Shown: piece after piece, positions 39,396 through 49,940 of the stretch
How the letters are laid out: the number at the start of each line of letters is the position of its first letter
How positions within the stretch are numbered: the stretch's first letter is position 1
Origin: Syngnathus acus
Lineage: Eukaryota > Chordata > Actinopteri > Syngnathiformes > Syngnathidae
Assembly: GCF_901709675.1 (NCBI RefSeq)
Contig: NC_051098.1
Span: 9,735,000 to 9,798,999 of the forward strand
Length of the DNA: 64,000 nucleotides
Direction: 5' to 3'
Made by a program: the position numbers and the translations under genes
Notes under the pieces: generated by a model
Told to the model about the DNA's origin: nothing
The model's input: the letters and a program-made list of their open reading frames with translations, nothing else
The model's database searches: none

Positions 39396-39821
39396 TTCAA
39401 ACAACTCTTGTCGTGTGTGTGGCATTTGGTCATTATCAGTGTGTGTGTGCATGCGTGTGTTTTGTGTAAATTTGTCAAATGTTCTAAGGAAACAAAACTA
39501 CCAAGGAAGAAAGTTCTCCACTTCGCACTAATGTTAAAATGGGATAATCAGTATTCTAAACTGCCCAAATTCGAAAAGTGGTAGCCAACGGCCTTGTTAA
39601 AATCAACAGAAGGCTTGCGTCACCGAGTCCAACTAGGTAAGTGTGGTCAACAAGGAAGAGTTGGTGTTTCCCTAGGTGGCAAAGCCTGTTCCAGGAGGTG
39701 CTGACCACCCATGAAAGTTGCAGAACGGGCCACACGGATCCATGCCATTCAGTGCAGGAAGGTGCCAAGTCCAACTGAGATGACCAACAAAATGCGATGG
39801 CTGTGAGTGGGGTGAAAGAAG

Positions 39822-40025
39822 TAATGATGGGCAAATGAAGCTTCAAGATGATTCGTGAACCTGTTGTTGTGTTTACTTAGACCTCTAGATGGCACGCTCT
39901 GTTCACCGAAGAGCTGAAAGTCCACTGACTTGCCATTTCTTAAAACCATCACTTTAAACCAACATTGCCATGTAGAGGAGGCAAAGAATACAACTGGTTC
40001 ATGAAGCTTCATTTTCCCATCACTA
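39822..40025. mobile_element. 204-bp hAT-type MITE, inverted relative to the copy at 29972
   Basis: Begins TAATGATGGGCAAATGAAGC and ends '...CATTTTCCCATCACTA'. It is the reverse complement of 29972-30176 with scattered differences. Flanks GAAAGAAG (39814-39821) and GAAATAAG (40026-40033) agree at seven of eight positions, a slightly decayed target duplication. Confidence 0.8.
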
Positions 40026-40033
40026 GAAATAAG

Positions 40034-41940
40034 CGCCCTTTCTCCTATAGGTGAGGTCCCAAGTCAAAAACTTTGACTAAAGCGCTTCATGGAAAAAGTC
40101 TCGCCCAGATGACATCGTGCTGATCAACCATCAAACGCCTCATCTGTTTCACAGAATTTCACGCTTGTCATTGGCAGGAGATTGAAGAGTGAACAAAGAC
40201 AAGGCCAACCCGTTATTACAGGACACAATAAACCTCTGAGCTGTGAAATACAAATGTGCAACACAATTCAATTCATTGGGAAACCTTGCTGTGTTAGCAA
40301 ACAGCTCGAGCTTTGATACTAGGACAAAAAAACTTATGATGATGCACAGTATCTTCTCTGAAAGGTGGTGATGTTGCAGTTTTCTGAATTTATTTTTGTG
40401 ATCAGCGAATGATCAAGGAAGAAAAATGTAATGGAAGAATTGTAACCATAAAACAACAGTGTGATATTTTGGTAACTTGACAATCACATATGATAGCCTT
40501 CTTACATCTTTCTTTGGAAATGCAATAAGTATAATCTCTTCTTTGTCCTGATAGCCACTATGAAACTGTCCGCTATACTCTGCAAAACTTCAAGATAGCA
40601 AGGTGCTCAGTGGGTTGATTTATTAAGTTTCTGAGTGTAATCTATGTTTGTCCTCTGCTCTGGTCTTTGGGAGGGGATTCCACTCCCCCCTCTCTCAAGT
40701 CAAGGTATAATAAAGACAAGTTTGACAAGGGAGAGCGATTCTTGGCTGAATGGACTATTTTTGTTTTTTTTTCTCTCTTTCAGTATTCAGATTTTAAAAA
40801 ATTCTAAAAGGCGTTGGGATCTTATATTCAATTTCTTTATCCCCCACAGACAAAACTACATCCCCACAACACAGCTGGTGAAGGCGATGCTTGAATATTA
40901 TCCATAAATGTCTGAGATAAATGCTGTTGATAAAGTGCAACCAGGAGGTGATCAAATTGCTTCTTTTCCTGAAATAAAGACGAGAAATACTGCCAGCTTT
41001 TCTTCTTAAAACATGGCAGCATGAATCTCAGAATATGGGAACTGGGTTCATATGGGAACATTACTTCAGTGTTTTAACACATGTAATCAAAAGCTATTAT
41101 TTTGTGTCAATATTTAATTCCCTCCTGGTTGCTGCTGCAGCTCAGCTTGTTCAACTTCAGAAATCTTGCAAAATCTCTTAACTGTTTGTAGACATTTCCA
41201 GTTTAATATATCTGACATGTCTTGAGCATTTAATCACAAAGTTAAATCCAACGCTAAACTGAGGTAGTACAGCAAACTCCCATTTGATTGGTTATTGATT
41301 GATTTGCCACATTTACTGTGGGTGCCGTTATTCATCCAGCCAAGATCCGTGCTGCAAGTGTGCTGGAGTGCAATCCCAGCTGAATTTTGGAAAAGAGGCA
41401 GAACTAGTTGCATATAAAGAAAAACAACCATTCTTACTCAAATTTCTAGAGCAGAAAGAAGCAACAGTTCCCACATTTGCAACTGCTCTCAATTAATTTT
41501 TGAAAACAAACATGTTTACTCTATGTACTTGAGCAATTTAACATTGCAATAACATTGTTTGCCACTAGATGGCAGACATTACTTCAGTACGTACAACTCC
41601 ACCCCCAAAACTGGCATCATGCCAGGACCAAACGTGGTCAAGAAAAGTGCGTTGTTCCAATAAACACAAAGTTGATTATATGCTCACCAAATTCAAACAC
41701 AAACCGGTCTGCCTAGTTTGCTTAGTGATATTATTAGTCGTGACACTACAACACAAAAGTACACAAATAACTTTATTCACCAGAAAAGTTGACAGTTCAT
41801 TTGAACCCTACTGTCCTGAACTGAACCTGTGAATACAATAAAATAGATGCATCATTTTTTGTCGCTTTGTAAAACTGTCATCGCAACATGCAACGAAGCG
41901 GCTCGAGGAATGGCATTCATTTCAGAGGCAGCAACCATAG
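40034..41940. other. Intergenic DNA between ecel1 and the satellite block
   Basis: No gene-like reading, RNA gene or repeat was recognised. The readings at 40644-40907 and 41569-41832 lack similarity, splice support and codon bias. Confidence 0.5.
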
Positions 41941-41948
41941 CACTCCAC

Positions 41949-42115
41949 TAGGGGTGTAAATCGCGAGTTTTGTAACGATACGATATATCGATACAAAGAA
42001 TCACGATACGATATTTGCCGATATCTTAAAGCCTGCTGTGATTCATTCACGATACATCACGATATAGTGCTCTACGATCGATATAGATGTGTATCGATGA
42101 ATCGTTACACCCCTA
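41949..42115. mobile_element. 167-bp hAT-type MITE forming the left part of the composite
   Basis: Starts TAGGGGTGTAAATCGCGAG and ends CGTTACACCCCTA. The inside is rich in ATCGATAC and its reverse complement. It is near-identical over its first 140 bases to the start of the element at 45956, then jumps to the shared right end. Confidence 0.8.
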
Positions 42116-45100
42116 ATTTCAAACTACTTTTAGGGTTTCTAAGAATAGGGTTTCTAACTAGGCTTTCAAAACTAGGGTTAGGGTTTCCGACCAGGGTTTC
42201 CAAGGAGTTTTGCCATTGCTAATTAGGGTTTCAAACTAGGGTTAGGGTTTCCGACTAGGGTTTTAAACCAAGGTTAGGGTTTCAAACTAGGTTTTAAAGC
42301 TAGGGTTAGGGTTTCCAACGAGGGTTTCAAACTACTTTTAGGGTTTCTAAGATTAGGGTTTCTAACTAGGCTTTCAAAACTCGGGTTAGGGTTTCCGACT
42401 AGGGTTTCCAAGGAGTTTTGCCATCGCTAATTAGGGTTTCAAACTAGGCTCAGGGTTTCCGACTAGGGTTTTAAACCAAGGTTAGGGTCTCAAACTAGGT
42501 TTTAAAGCTAGGGTTAGGGTTTCCAACGAGGGTTTCAAACTACTTTTAGGGTTTCTAAGATTGGGGTTTCTAACTAGGCTTTCAAAACTAGGGTTAGGGT
42601 TTTCGACTAGGGTTTCCAAAATTAGGGTTAGGGTTAGGATTAGGGTTGGGGTTAGGGTTTCTAACTAGGCTTTCAAAACTAGGGTTAGAGTTAGAGTTAG
42701 GGTTAGGGTTAGGGTTAGGGTTAGGGTTACTAACTAGGCTTTCAAAACTAGAGTTAGGGTTAAGGTTTCTAACTAGGCTTTCAAAACGAGGGTTAGGGTT
42801 TCCGACTAGGGTTTCCAAGGAGTTTTGCCATCGCTAATTAGGGTTTCAAACTAGGCTCAGGGTTTCCGACTAGGGTTTTAAACCAAGGTTAGCGTTTCAA
42901 ACTAGGTTTTAAAGCTAGGGTTAGGGTTTCCAACGAGGGTTTCAAACTACTTTTAGGGTTTCTAAGATTAGGGTTTCTAACTAGGCTTTCAAAACTCGGG
43001 TTAGGGTTTCCGACTAGGGTTTCCAAGGAGTTTTGCCATCGCTAATTAGGGTTTCAAACTAGGCTCAGGGTTTCCGACTAGGGTTTTAAACCAAGGTTAG
43101 GGTCTCAAACTAGGTTTTAAAGCTAGGGTTAGGGTTTCCAACGAGGGTTTCAAACTACTTTTAGGGTTTCTAAGATTGGGGTTTCTAACTAGGCTTTCAA
43201 AACTAGGGTTAGGGTTTTCGACTAGGGTTTCCAAAATTAGGGTTAGGGTTAGGATTAGGGTTGGGGTTAGGGTTTCTAACTAGGCTTTCAAAACTAGGGT
43301 TAGAGTTAGAGTTAGGGTTAGGGTTAGGGTTAGGGTTAGGGTTAGGGTTACTAACTAGGCTTTCAAAACTAGAGTTAGGGTTAAGGTTTCTAACTAGGCT
43401 TTCAAAACGAGGGTTAGGGTTTCCGACTAGGGTTTCCAAGGAGTTTTGCCATCGCTAATTAGGGTTTCAAACTAGGCTCAGGGTTTCCGACTAGGGTTTT
43501 AAACCAAGGTTAGCGTTTCAAACTAGGTTTTAAAGCTAGGGTTAGGGTTTCCAACGAGGGTTTCAAACTACTTTTAGGGTTTCTAAGATTAGGGTTTCTA
43601 ACTAGGCTTTCAAAACTCGGGTTAGGGTTTCCGACTAGGGTTTCCAAGGAGTTTTGCCATCGCTAATTAGGGTTTCAAACTAGGCTCAGGGTTTCCGACT
43701 AGGGTTTTAAACCAAGGTTAGGGTCTCAAACTAGGTTTTAAAGCTAGGGTTAGGGTTTCCAACGAGGGTTTCAAACTACTTTTAGGGTTTCTAAGATTGG
43801 GGTTTCTAACTAGGCTTTCAAAACTAGGGTTAGGGTTTTCGACTAGGGTTTCCAAAATTAGGGTTAGGATTAGGGTTGGGGTTAGGGTTTCTAACTAGGC
43901 TTTCAAAACTAGGGTTAGAGTTAGAGTTAGGGTTAGGGTTAGGGTTAGGGTTAGGGTTACTAACTAGGCTTTCAAAACTAGAGTTAGGGTTAAGGTTTCT
44001 AACTAGGCTTTCAAAACGAGGGTTAGGGTTTCCGACTAGGGTTTCCAAGGAGTTTTGCCATCGCTAATTAGGGTTTCAAACTAGGCTCAGGGTTTCCGAC
44101 TAGGGTTTTAAACCAAGGTTAGCGTTTCAAACTAGGTTTTAAAGCTAGGGTTAGGGTTTCCAACGAGGGTTTCAAACTACTTTTAGGGTTTCTAAGATTA
44201 GGGTTTCTAACTAGGCTTTCAAAACTCGGGTTAGGGTTTCCGACTAGGGTTTCCAAGGAGTTTTGCCATCGCTAATTAGGGTTTCAAACTAGGCTCAGGG
44301 TTTCCGACTAGGGTTTTAAACCAAGGTTAGGGTCTCAAACTAGGTTTTAAAGCTAGGGTTAGGGTTTCCAACGAGGGTTTCAAACTACTTTTAGGGTTTC
44401 TAAGATTGGGGTTTCTAACTAGGCTTTCAAAACTAGGGTTAGGGTTTTCGACTAGGGTTTCCAAAATTAGGGTTAGGGTTAGGATTAGGGTTGGGGTTAG
44501 GGTTTCTAACTAGGCTTTCAAAACTAGGGTTAGAGTTAGAGTTAGGGTTAGGGTTAGGGTTAGGGTTAGGGTTACTAACTAGGCTTTCAAAACTAGAGTT
44601 AGGGTTAAGGTTTCTAACTAGGCTTTCAAAACGAGGGTTAGGGTTTCCGACTAGGGTTTCCAAGGAGTTTTGCCATCGCTAATTAGGGTTTCAAACTAGG
44701 CTCAGGGTTTCCGACTAGGGTTTTAAACCAAGGTTAGCGTTTCAAACTAGGTTTTAAAGCTAGGGTTAGGGTTTCCAACGAGGGTTTCAAACTACTTTTA
44801 GGGTTTCTAAGATTAGGGTTTCTAACTAGGCTTTCAAAACTCGGGTTAGGGTTTCCGACTAGGGTTTCCAAGGAGTTTTGCCATCGCTAATTAGGGTTTC
44901 AAACTAGGCTCAGGGTTTCCGACTAGGGTTTTAAACCAAGGTTAGGGTCTCAAACTAGGTTTTAAAGCTAGGGTTAGGGTTTCCAACGAGGGTTTCAAAC
45001 TACTTTTAGGGTTTCTAAGATTGGGGTTTCTAACTAGGCTTTCAAAACTAGGGTTAGGGTTTTCGACTAGGGTTTCCAAAGTTAGGGTTAGGGTTAGGAT

Positions 45101-45955
45101 TAGGGTTGGGGTTAGGGTTTCTAACTAGGCTTTCAAAACTAGGGTTAGGGTTAGAGTTAGAGTTAGGGTTAGGGTTAGGGTTAGGGTTAGGGTTAGGGTT
45201 AGAGTTAGGGTTAGGGTTACTAACTAGGCTTTCAAAACTAGAGTTAGGGTTAGGGTTTCTAACTAGGCTTTCAAAACTAGGGTTAGGGTTTCCGACTAGG
45301 GTTTCCAAGGAGTTTTGCCATCGCTAATTAGGGTTTCAAACTAGGCTCAGGGTTTCCGACTAGGGTTTTAAACCAAGGTTAGGGTTTCAAACTAGGTTTT
45401 AAAGCTAGGGTTAGGGTTTCCAACGAGGGTTTCAAACTACTTTTAGGGTTTCTAAGATTAGGGTTTCTAACTAGGCTTTCAAAACGAGGGTTAGGGCTTC
45501 CGACCAGGGTTTCCAAGGAGTTTTGCCATTGCTATTTAGGGTTTCAAACTAGGGTTAGGGTTTCCGACTAGGGTTTTAAACAAAGGTTAGGGTTACAAAC
45601 TTGGTTTTAATGCTAGGGTTAGGGTTTCCAACGAGGGTTTCAAACTACTTTTAGGGTTTCTAAGATCAGGGTTTCTATCTAGGCTTTCAAAACTAGGGTT
45701 AGGGTTTCCGACCAGGGTTTCCAAGGAGTTTTGCCATCGCTAATTAAAGTTTCAAACAAGGGGTAGGGTTTCCGACTAGGGTTTTAAACCAAGCTTAGGG
45801 TTACAAACTAGGTTTTAAAGCTAAGGTTAGGGTTTCCAACGAGGGTTTCAAACTACTTTTAGGGTTTCTAAGATTAGGGTTTCTAACTAGGCTTTCAAAA
45901 CTAGGGTTAGGGTTTCCGACCAGGGTTTCCAAGGAGTTTTGCCATTGCTAATTAG
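42116..45955 (+). repeat. TTAGGG-derived satellite with 208-bp monomers and a roughly 615-bp higher-order unit
   Basis: Using AATTAGGGTTTCAAACTAGG as anchor (with the variant bases TATTTAGG at 45534 and AATTAAAG at 45742), boundaries fall at 42221, 42429, 42836, 43044, 43457, 43665, 44066, 44274, 44681, 44889, 45326, 45534, 45742 and 45950. Spacings are 208, 407, 208, 413, 208, 401, 208, 407, 208, 437, 208, 208, 208. Five higher-order copies are therefore a 208-bp monomer plus a longer one that contains a pure TTAGGG tract. Long-monomer lengths differ only in multiples of 6, as expected from hexamer gain or loss. The G-rich strand is on plus. Readings such as NPNPNP or GLGLGL are by-products. 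Confidence 0.9.
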
Positions 45956-46715
45956 TAGGGGTGTAAATCGCGGGTTTTGTCACGATACGATATCATATCG
46001 ATACAAAGGACCACGATACGATTATTGCCGATATCTTAAAGCCTGCTGTGATTCATTCACGATACATCACGATATAGTGCTCCACGATCGATATTTTTAT
46101 TTTTTAAATAAAAAATATAGAACAATATCCTGATTTATAACAATTCATACGCAAAATCAACAAGGTACTGCAAACTCTTTATTTAGGAAATTACAAGAGT
46201 ATTGTAGTATACAAAGTGCTTATTTTAACACTGAACTTTATCGAATTCCTATATTTTTTCTCATATAAGTAAAGAAAAATGAATATTCTTTCTTTTTTTG
46301 TAATACCATTAACTTTAAAGTGCATTACTGAACTATTTATTTACAATAATTTTAATTGTCCGTTGAGCCATCTTTTCTTTGGAATCCAAAGTGCTTCCAA
46401 ACGAATGACTTGAAGCCCAAAGGGGAGCGAATTTCCTCGTCTTCTTAGACACTAGCCATAGCACCAGCCCAGGAGCCGCGTAGTTGTCGGCTCTCCTTTC
46501 ACTTGCCTGCTCTGCTCACAACACAGCACGCCGCGTACTGCTCCCGGAAAGAGGAAGCAAGCAACAATGAACTGGATTTCAAAATAAAGTCGCGTCTAAT
46601 GTCCGAGGTCAAACACGGCGATATAAATCGATGTTTACGTTTAGCATCGATGCCAATAAATCGTAGAGCATTATATCGATTAATCGATGTGTATCGATGA
46701 ATCGTTACACCCCTA
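45956..46715. mobile_element. 760-bp hAT-like element forming the right part of the composite
   Basis: Starts TAGGGGTGTAAATCGCGGG and ends in CGATGAATCGTTACACCCCTA. The internal 46100-46620 sequence is absent from the 167-bp copy; it includes 'tcctcgtcttcttagacac' and 'gcacgccgcgtactgctcccgg' but no transposase reading. Its right end is the outer boundary with the target duplication. Confidence 0.75.
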
Positions 46716-46723
46716 CACTCCAC

Positions 46724-47613
46724 CCATCACCGAATAGCTTTTAAGGGGCATCAGAATATCTTTGGCAAGAATAAACAAGACCCATGTAAATAAACAAAAC
46801 ATAGCATGGGCATGACCCAACCTTTAGCCCCATTGACAAAAAATTGCAAGGGCATTTACTTTAGAGATGCATCAAGCAGGTACAGTGGAGATCAACCAGC
46901 ATGATTTCCGTCTGCAAATTCTCAGACCCTCTCATGTCAATGATCATTTCTCAAGGGGTATGTGGTGTGAAGACAAACAAATAAATGTCACACATTCGTG
47001 TTGAGTCACTCACACAGATGAGTGATGGGCTGCCCAGCCACTTTTTACGACTGTCTGGTGCACTTCATTTTCCTGTTTGACATATACTGCTCACAAAAGT
47101 TAATACTAAGCTTTCAGGTGAAATGATGAACTTAAAGTGCACTATGTGTGCAGTGACCTTGTCAAAAGTTTTGAACTCCTGGATGGATGTCCAACTGGTA
47201 ACATTTCAGAGGTTTTTGCATTGCACATTAACATAGAGCTGAAGGGCAAAAGACACAGTTGTGGTTTGATCCGTGAATTTTTTTTAATAGATTTGCAAGA
47301 TTGTCAACGTCTAAAACATAATAGTCACAAAGGCAGCTGGTAATAACAGACTCATGCTTTAATGCATACGTTACAACCTATACTTACATTATAATGTGGC
47401 AATGTCACTGCACCAAAATAATGAAAATATATATTCTACTCATGTTGACGTGTTGTTACTCACAGATATTGGTATCCGTTTGGACCTCACTGATTTTACA
47501 ACAAAAACTAGTACAGTTTCGTTGCTGAGATTATATTGCTTTTGTTGGGCAACAGTGGCCCCTGTTGGTTCATATATCAACTTGAGCGTATGCTTGTGGA
47601 AATCAAGGTAAGA
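46724..47613. other. Spacer between the two satellite arrays, nothing recognised
   Basis: No gene, RNA or complete repeat is evident. A phrase 'tatactgctcacaaaagttaa' near 47082 recalls the end of a fish DNA element but lacks a partner. Confidence 0.45.
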
Positions 47614-49194
47614 TATGAAACCCTACTTTGAAACCGTAACCCTAGCTTTAAACCCTACTTTGAAACCCTAACCCTAGCTATAAACTCTACTTTGAAACCC
47701 TAAGCCTAGTATGAAACCCTACTTTGAAGCCCTGACCCTAGCTTTAAACCCTACTTTGAAACCCTAACTCTAGTATGAAACACTAGTTTGAAACCCTGAC
47801 CCTAGCTTTAAACCCTACTTTGAAACCCTAACCCTAGCTTTAAACCCTAGTTTTAAACCCTAACTCTAGTATGAACCCTACTTTGAAACCATAACCCAAG
47901 CTTTAAACCCTACTTTGAAACCGTAACCCTAGTATGAAACCCTACATTGAAACCCTAACCCTCATTTGAAACCCTAACCTGAGCTTTAAACCCTACTTTG
48001 ACACCCTAACTCTAGTATGAAACCCTACTTTGAAACCCTAACCCTAGCTTTAAACCCTAGTTTGAAACCCTAACTCTAGTATGAACCCTCCTTTGAAACG
48101 TAAACCTAAACCCTACTTTGAAACCGTAACCCTAGCTTTAAACTCTACTTTGAAACCCTAACCCTAGTATGAAACCCTACTTTGAAGCTCTGACCCTACT
48201 TTAAACCCTACTTTGAAACCCTAACTAGTATGAAACCCTAGTTTGAAACCCTGACCCTAGCTTTAAACCCTACTTTGAAACCCTAACTATAGTATAAAAC
48301 CCTACTTTGAAACCCTAACCCTAGCCTTAAACCCTAGTTTGAAACCCTAACTCTAGTATGAACCCTACTTTAAAACCATAACCGAAGCTTTAAACCCTAC
48401 TTTGAAACCGTAACCCTAGTATGAAACCCTACTTTGAAACCCTAACCCTCATTTGAAACCCTAACCCGAGCTTTAAACCCTACTTTGAAACCCTAACTCT
48501 AGTATGAAACCCTCCTTTGAAACCCTAACCTTAGCTTTAAACCCTAGTATGAAACCCTAACTCTAGTATAAACCCTCCTTTGAAACGTAAACCTAAACCC
48601 TACTTTGAAACCGTAACCCTAGCTTTAAACTCTACTTTGAAACCCTAACCCTAGTATGAAACCCTACTTTGAAGCCCTGACCCTACTTTAAACCCTACTT
48701 TGAAACCCTAACTGTAGTATGAAACCCTAGTTTGAAACCCTGACCCTAGCTTTAAACCCTACTTTGAAACCCTAACTATAGTATAAAACCCTACTTTGAA
48801 ACCCTAACCCTAGCCTTAAACCCTAGTTTGAAACCCTAACTCTAGTATGAACCCTACTTTAAAACCATAACCCAAGCTTTAAACCCTACTTTGAAACCGT
48901 AACCCTAGTATGAAACCCTACTTTGAAACCCTAACCCTCATTTGAAACCCTAACCCGAGCTTTAAACCCTAGTTTGAAACCCTAACTCTAGTATGAACCC
49001 TCCTTTGAAACGTAAACCTAACTTTAAACCCTACTTTGAAACCGTAACCCTAGCTTTAAACCCTACTTTGAAACCCTAACCCTAGCTTTAAACCCTACTT
49101 TGAAACCCTAAACCTAGTCTGAAACCCTACTTTGAAGCCCTAACCCTAGCTTTAAACCCTTCTTTGAAACCCTAACTCTAGTATGAAACCCCAC
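47614..49194 (-). repeat. Second TTAGGG-derived array, inverted (CCCTAA strand on plus)
   Basis: Units of about 31 bp alternate between 'ctactttgaaaccctaaccctag' followed by CTTTAAACC and the same followed by TATGAAACC. Marker variants such as CGTAAACCTAA recur at 48099, 48586 and 49011, showing a longer repeat of about 487 bp that shortens in the last copy. Read on minus, the motif TTTAAAGCTAGGGTTAGGGT is shared with the first array, so the two are related but in opposite orientation. Confidence 0.85.
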
Positions 49195-49196
49195 TT

Positions 49197-49266
49197 TCAT
49201 AATGGCCCTCCAAAAGAAGCTATGACTACAATGCGGCCCGCGAGAAAAATGAGTTGGACACCCCTG
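49197..49266 (-). mobile_element. Solo end of a hAT-type element abutting the second array
   Basis: Read on minus it starts CAGGGGTGTCCAACTCATTT and runs through GCGGGCCGCATTGTAGTCAT to 'ggagggccattatg', the same family as 27304-27639. The satellite begins where the element interior should continue, so the array occupies or replaced its inside. I find no matching second end to the left. Confidence 0.65.
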
Positions 49267-49435
49267 CTCTACATCATCAACAAAGCTTTTGGAAAACGCT
49301 TGAAAACTATTTGCACCCTCTCAACACGTGGGCGTTGTTTTATTATGTGGTGTTTGAAATTGCACTGTAAAATACATTTTTAAAATCACCTCAACAAATA
49401 CTTCTATCATTTTGTAGGTTTGACTGACCTGCCAA

Positions 49436-49441
49436 TTTATT
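49436..49441 (-). terminator. Possible polyadenylation signal of the tektin gene
   Basis: TTTATT on plus is AATAAA on minus, about 500 bases after the stop codon. Another lies near 49338. Support is positional only. Confidence 0.25.
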
Positions 49442-49940
49442 AAATAATACCACATTTTAAAAGTAATACTGAAGGATGTTGTAAGACAGAAAAAAAAAAA
49501 GCAATATGCCCAGAGAACAGAGGAAAAGGCCTCTTCACCACAACTGCCCCCACAAACATGCAGATTGTCACTCTGCATACAGCTGCATGCACCAAAACAA
49601 GAATATCGTGTTTATGAACCTGATTGGCCATGTCGCCCACGTCTATCCTTTAAAATACACTGAAAATAGTCTTCAAATTCCTTATGAAATAAATAAACAT
49701 TTAGAAATGGGATTTCAGCTGTCTTCATAAAATGCAACTTCCAAATCGGTGGTGAGCACTATTAATTGGTTTAACTGTGTTTTAAGTCTTACATGTTAAC
49801 AAAAGTAATAAACATTTTAATTGGTCCATTCCTGTAAAATGGGACCGGAATAGTATCACACAAACGTAACAGATATATATTGATAACTTTACTCTCAGAA
49901 AAAAGGTTTTGATAACTAGATTTGAACAAAATGAAGCATG

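Larger units (their letters stand above)
41949..46715. mobile_element. 4.77-kb composite hAT-like unit carrying a TTAGGG-derived array
   Basis: The left terminus TAGGGGTGTAAATCGCGAG and the reverse complement of the right terminus TAGGGGTGTAACGATTCATC share TAGGGGTGTAA, typical of fish hAT-type MITEs. CACTCCAC at 41941-41948 is repeated exactly at 46716-46723, an 8-bp target duplication that encloses the whole unit. Inside are a 167-bp MITE with both ends (41949-42115), the satellite array (42116-45955) and a 760-bp related element (45956-46715). The inner junctions (ATTTCAAA after 42115, CTAATTAG before 45956) do not repeat each other or the outer duplication. The simplest reading is one insertion event for the whole unit, or array growth within an inserted element. 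No transposase is encoded. Confidence 0.75.

Noticed and set aside
42594-45327. Ten readings rich in NPNPNP or GLGLGL that look like a repeated protein family
   Set aside because: They recur at satellite spacing on both strands and arise from TTAGGG tracts; there is no splice or start context.
42116-45955. A CRISPR array or a working telomere
   Set aside because: The context is vertebrate, repeats are contiguous without unique spacers, and unique genes continue on both sides.
47070-47130. A DNA-transposon end near TATACTGCTCACAAAAG
   Set aside because: No inverted partner or target duplication could be found, so it was not listed as an element.
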